From: CAYUTA01 sp964447605
Lineage (GTDB): Bacteria; Bacillota; Clostridia; Christensenellales; CAG-138
Assembly (NCBI GenBank): GCA_964447605.1
Contig: CAYUTA010000100.1
Span: 1 to 5,585, forward strand
Length of the DNA stretch: 5,585 nucleotides
Direction: 5' to 3'
Each line of letters opens with the position of its first letter. Within the stretch, counting starts at the first letter, position 1. The translations under genes and the position numbers were made by a program. Positions 5,258-5,585 of the stretch are shown one piece after another. The notes under the pieces were generated by a model, which worked only from the letters and a program-made list of their open reading frames with translations, ran no database searches and was not told the DNA's origin.

Positions 5258-5431
5258 ATGGAGAACAACAATTTTATGAGAGTCGAAGATGAGAGGGAAG
5301 AAATTCAAAAGGCAGACATATTGAATTGGTTTATCAAAAATGCAGAACGATACGACAATATCCGAATTTTGAAAACCAAATTGGAGAACGCTATCTTTGA
5401 TAGATTAGCAGAAAGCTTTGTTATCTCTTGA
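5258..5431 (+). CDS. Small 57-residue protein of unknown function
   Basis: A complete short gene: strong ribosome binding site, ATG, 57 codons, TGA. The protein begins MENNNFMRVEDEREEIQKA and is charged and probably all helical (about 9-31 and 36-53), with one Trp (24) and no Cys. It has no signal peptide or membrane segment, so it should be cytoplasmic. I recognise no family. It does not show the winged-helix pattern of common excisionases. Its own promoter and long structured leader, divergent from an XRE regulator, suggest a controlled product of the element. Possibilities include an excision or transfer accessory factor, an antirepressor, or the N-terminal stub of a longer gene lost by deletion, since only 5 bases separate its stop from the right arm repeat. 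Codon use is AT-rich like the XRE gene and unlike guaA. Confidence 0.68.
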   Translation: MENNNFMRVEDEREEIQKADILNWFIKNAERYDNIRILKTKLENAIFDRLAESFVIS

Positions 5432-5435
5432 AGCT

Positions 5436-5455
5436 GTGGCAACGCTATGGCAACA
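5436..5455 (+). repeat. Right arm-type repeat (paired TGGCAAC)
   Basis: GTGGCAACGCTATGGCAACA repeats the left copy at 4354-4373 with 18 of 20 identical bases. Its TGGCAAC units are at 5437-5443 and 5448-5454, again 11 bp apart. It ends 100 bp before the right core, while the left copy starts 61 bp after the left core. In the circular form the two would flank the core as arm sites. Confidence 0.58.
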
Positions 5456-5481
5456 AAAAATCAGATAGCCCAAACTATCTG
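5455..5481 (-). terminator. Terminator-like hairpin for leftward transcription
   Basis: CAGATAG (5462-5468) and CTATCTG (5475-5481) form a 7-bp stem with a 6-nt loop. On the minus strand the stem is followed after one base by six T (plus-strand A run 5455-5460). It would stop transcripts entering the element from the right. On the plus strand no T run follows, so it does not obviously terminate the small gene. Confidence 0.5.
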
Positions 5482-5555
5482 GATAATGAAAACAATGCAA
5501 ATACTCTGAGCTAAATCCCATAAGCAAAACTGTTTAGAACACATTTAACAGGAGC

Positions 5556-5563
5556 GAGTGGGA
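5556..5563 (+). repeat. Right attachment core (attR), displaced guaA terminus
   Basis: GAGTGGGA identical to 4285-4292. Here it is followed by GTAA, so GAG TGG GAG TAA reads Glu-Trp-Glu-stop, the same end as GuaA but with another last codon and stop. This is what remains of a guaA 3' end after insertion by an element that carries its own copy. The sequence after it to 5585 would be the original flank of guaA, or the start of another element. Confidence 0.6.
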
Positions 5564-5585
5564 GTAAAAATAGGATGAAACAAAG

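Larger units (their letters stand above)
4285..5563. mobile_element. Small integrative element at the 3' end of guaA, without integrase
   Basis: The interval is bounded by an 8-bp direct repeat, GAGTGGGA, which is the guaA 3' coding end at 4285 and recurs at 5556. Just inside both ends are similar 20-bp repeats with paired TGGCAAC units (4354 and 5436). Inside are an XRE-type regulator (minus) and a small unknown protein (plus), read divergently. The DNA is more AT-rich than guaA. Known: the 3' end of guaA is an established integration target for genomic islands and conjugative elements that use tyrosine integrases. No integrase, excisionase, relaxase or transposase is visible, so this is either a deletion remnant or a satellite or cis-mobilizable element that relies on an integrase elsewhere. 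No sequence far enough right is available to see whether another element follows. Confidence 0.66.

Noticed and set aside
5110..5292. 60-residue plus-strand frame over the leader RNA
   Set aside because: Its first ATG lies at or before the predicted transcription start, it lacks a ribosome binding site, and the sequence is better explained by RNA base pairing. It ends inside the small gene in another frame.
5118..5431. Type III toxin-antitoxin system (RNA pseudoknot antitoxin plus toxin)
   Set aside because: The pseudoknot upstream of a small gene is suggestive, but known systems carry tandem pseudoknot repeats, usually with a terminator before the toxin, and toxins of about 150-200 residues. 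Here there is one pseudoknot, no terminator and a 57-residue protein.
1..5585. CRISPR array, tRNA, rRNA or insertion sequence
   Set aside because: No regularly spaced repeats, cloverleaf, rRNA-like stretches, transposase frame or IS-type terminal inverted repeats were seen on either strand.

Overview
The window looks like a stretch of a Bacillota (Clostridia-type) chromosome, probably from a draft or metagenomic assembly. Three things suggest this: strong GGAGG-type ribosome binding sites, sigma-A-like promoters, and a Bacillus-type xanthine phosphoribosyltransferase next to a bacterial GMP synthase. A run of ten N at 2021-2030 joins two contigs, so the genes left and right of it may not be true neighbours.

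Left of the gap everything real is on the minus strand. A 29-residue C-terminal tail of an unidentified gene (1929-2020) is cut by the gap. It is followed by about 455 bp of GC-rich DNA with no supported gene. Then come a small ECF-type sigma factor (946-1473) and, 15 bp downstream, a single-pass membrane protein (930 down to the window edge). The membrane protein is placed like the cognate anti-sigma factor but shows no zinc anti-sigma motif.

Right of the gap a promoter drives a two-gene purine salvage operon. xpt (2194-2769, TTG start) and guaA (2773-4296) are separated by only 3 bp. Xpt makes XMP from xanthine and PRPP, and GuaA aminates XMP to GMP, so together they form a short route from xanthine to GMP.

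The most interesting part is 4285-5563. The last codons of guaA contain the 8-mer GAGTGGGA, and the same 8-mer recurs at 5556-5563. There it is followed by GTAA, so that copy also reads Glu-Trp-Glu-stop, exactly like the end of a guaA gene. I read this as an integrative element inserted at the 3' end of guaA: the element restores the guaA terminus, and the original terminus is displaced to 5556. Just inside both ends lie near-identical 20-bp repeats containing two TGGCAAC units 11 bp apart, as expected for integrase arm-type sites. Yet the element is only about 1.27 kb and has no integrase, so it resembles a satellite or cis-mobilizable remnant.

The element carries a divergent control module. 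An XRE-family repressor (4446-4973, minus) and a 57-residue protein of unknown function (5258-5431, plus) are read from two strong back-to-back promoters flanking a palindrome. The plus-strand transcript should start with a leader of about 140 nt that can fold into two hairpins followed by an H-type pseudoknot with 8-bp and 7-bp stems. I do not recognise this RNA, and it is the best candidate here for something undescribed.
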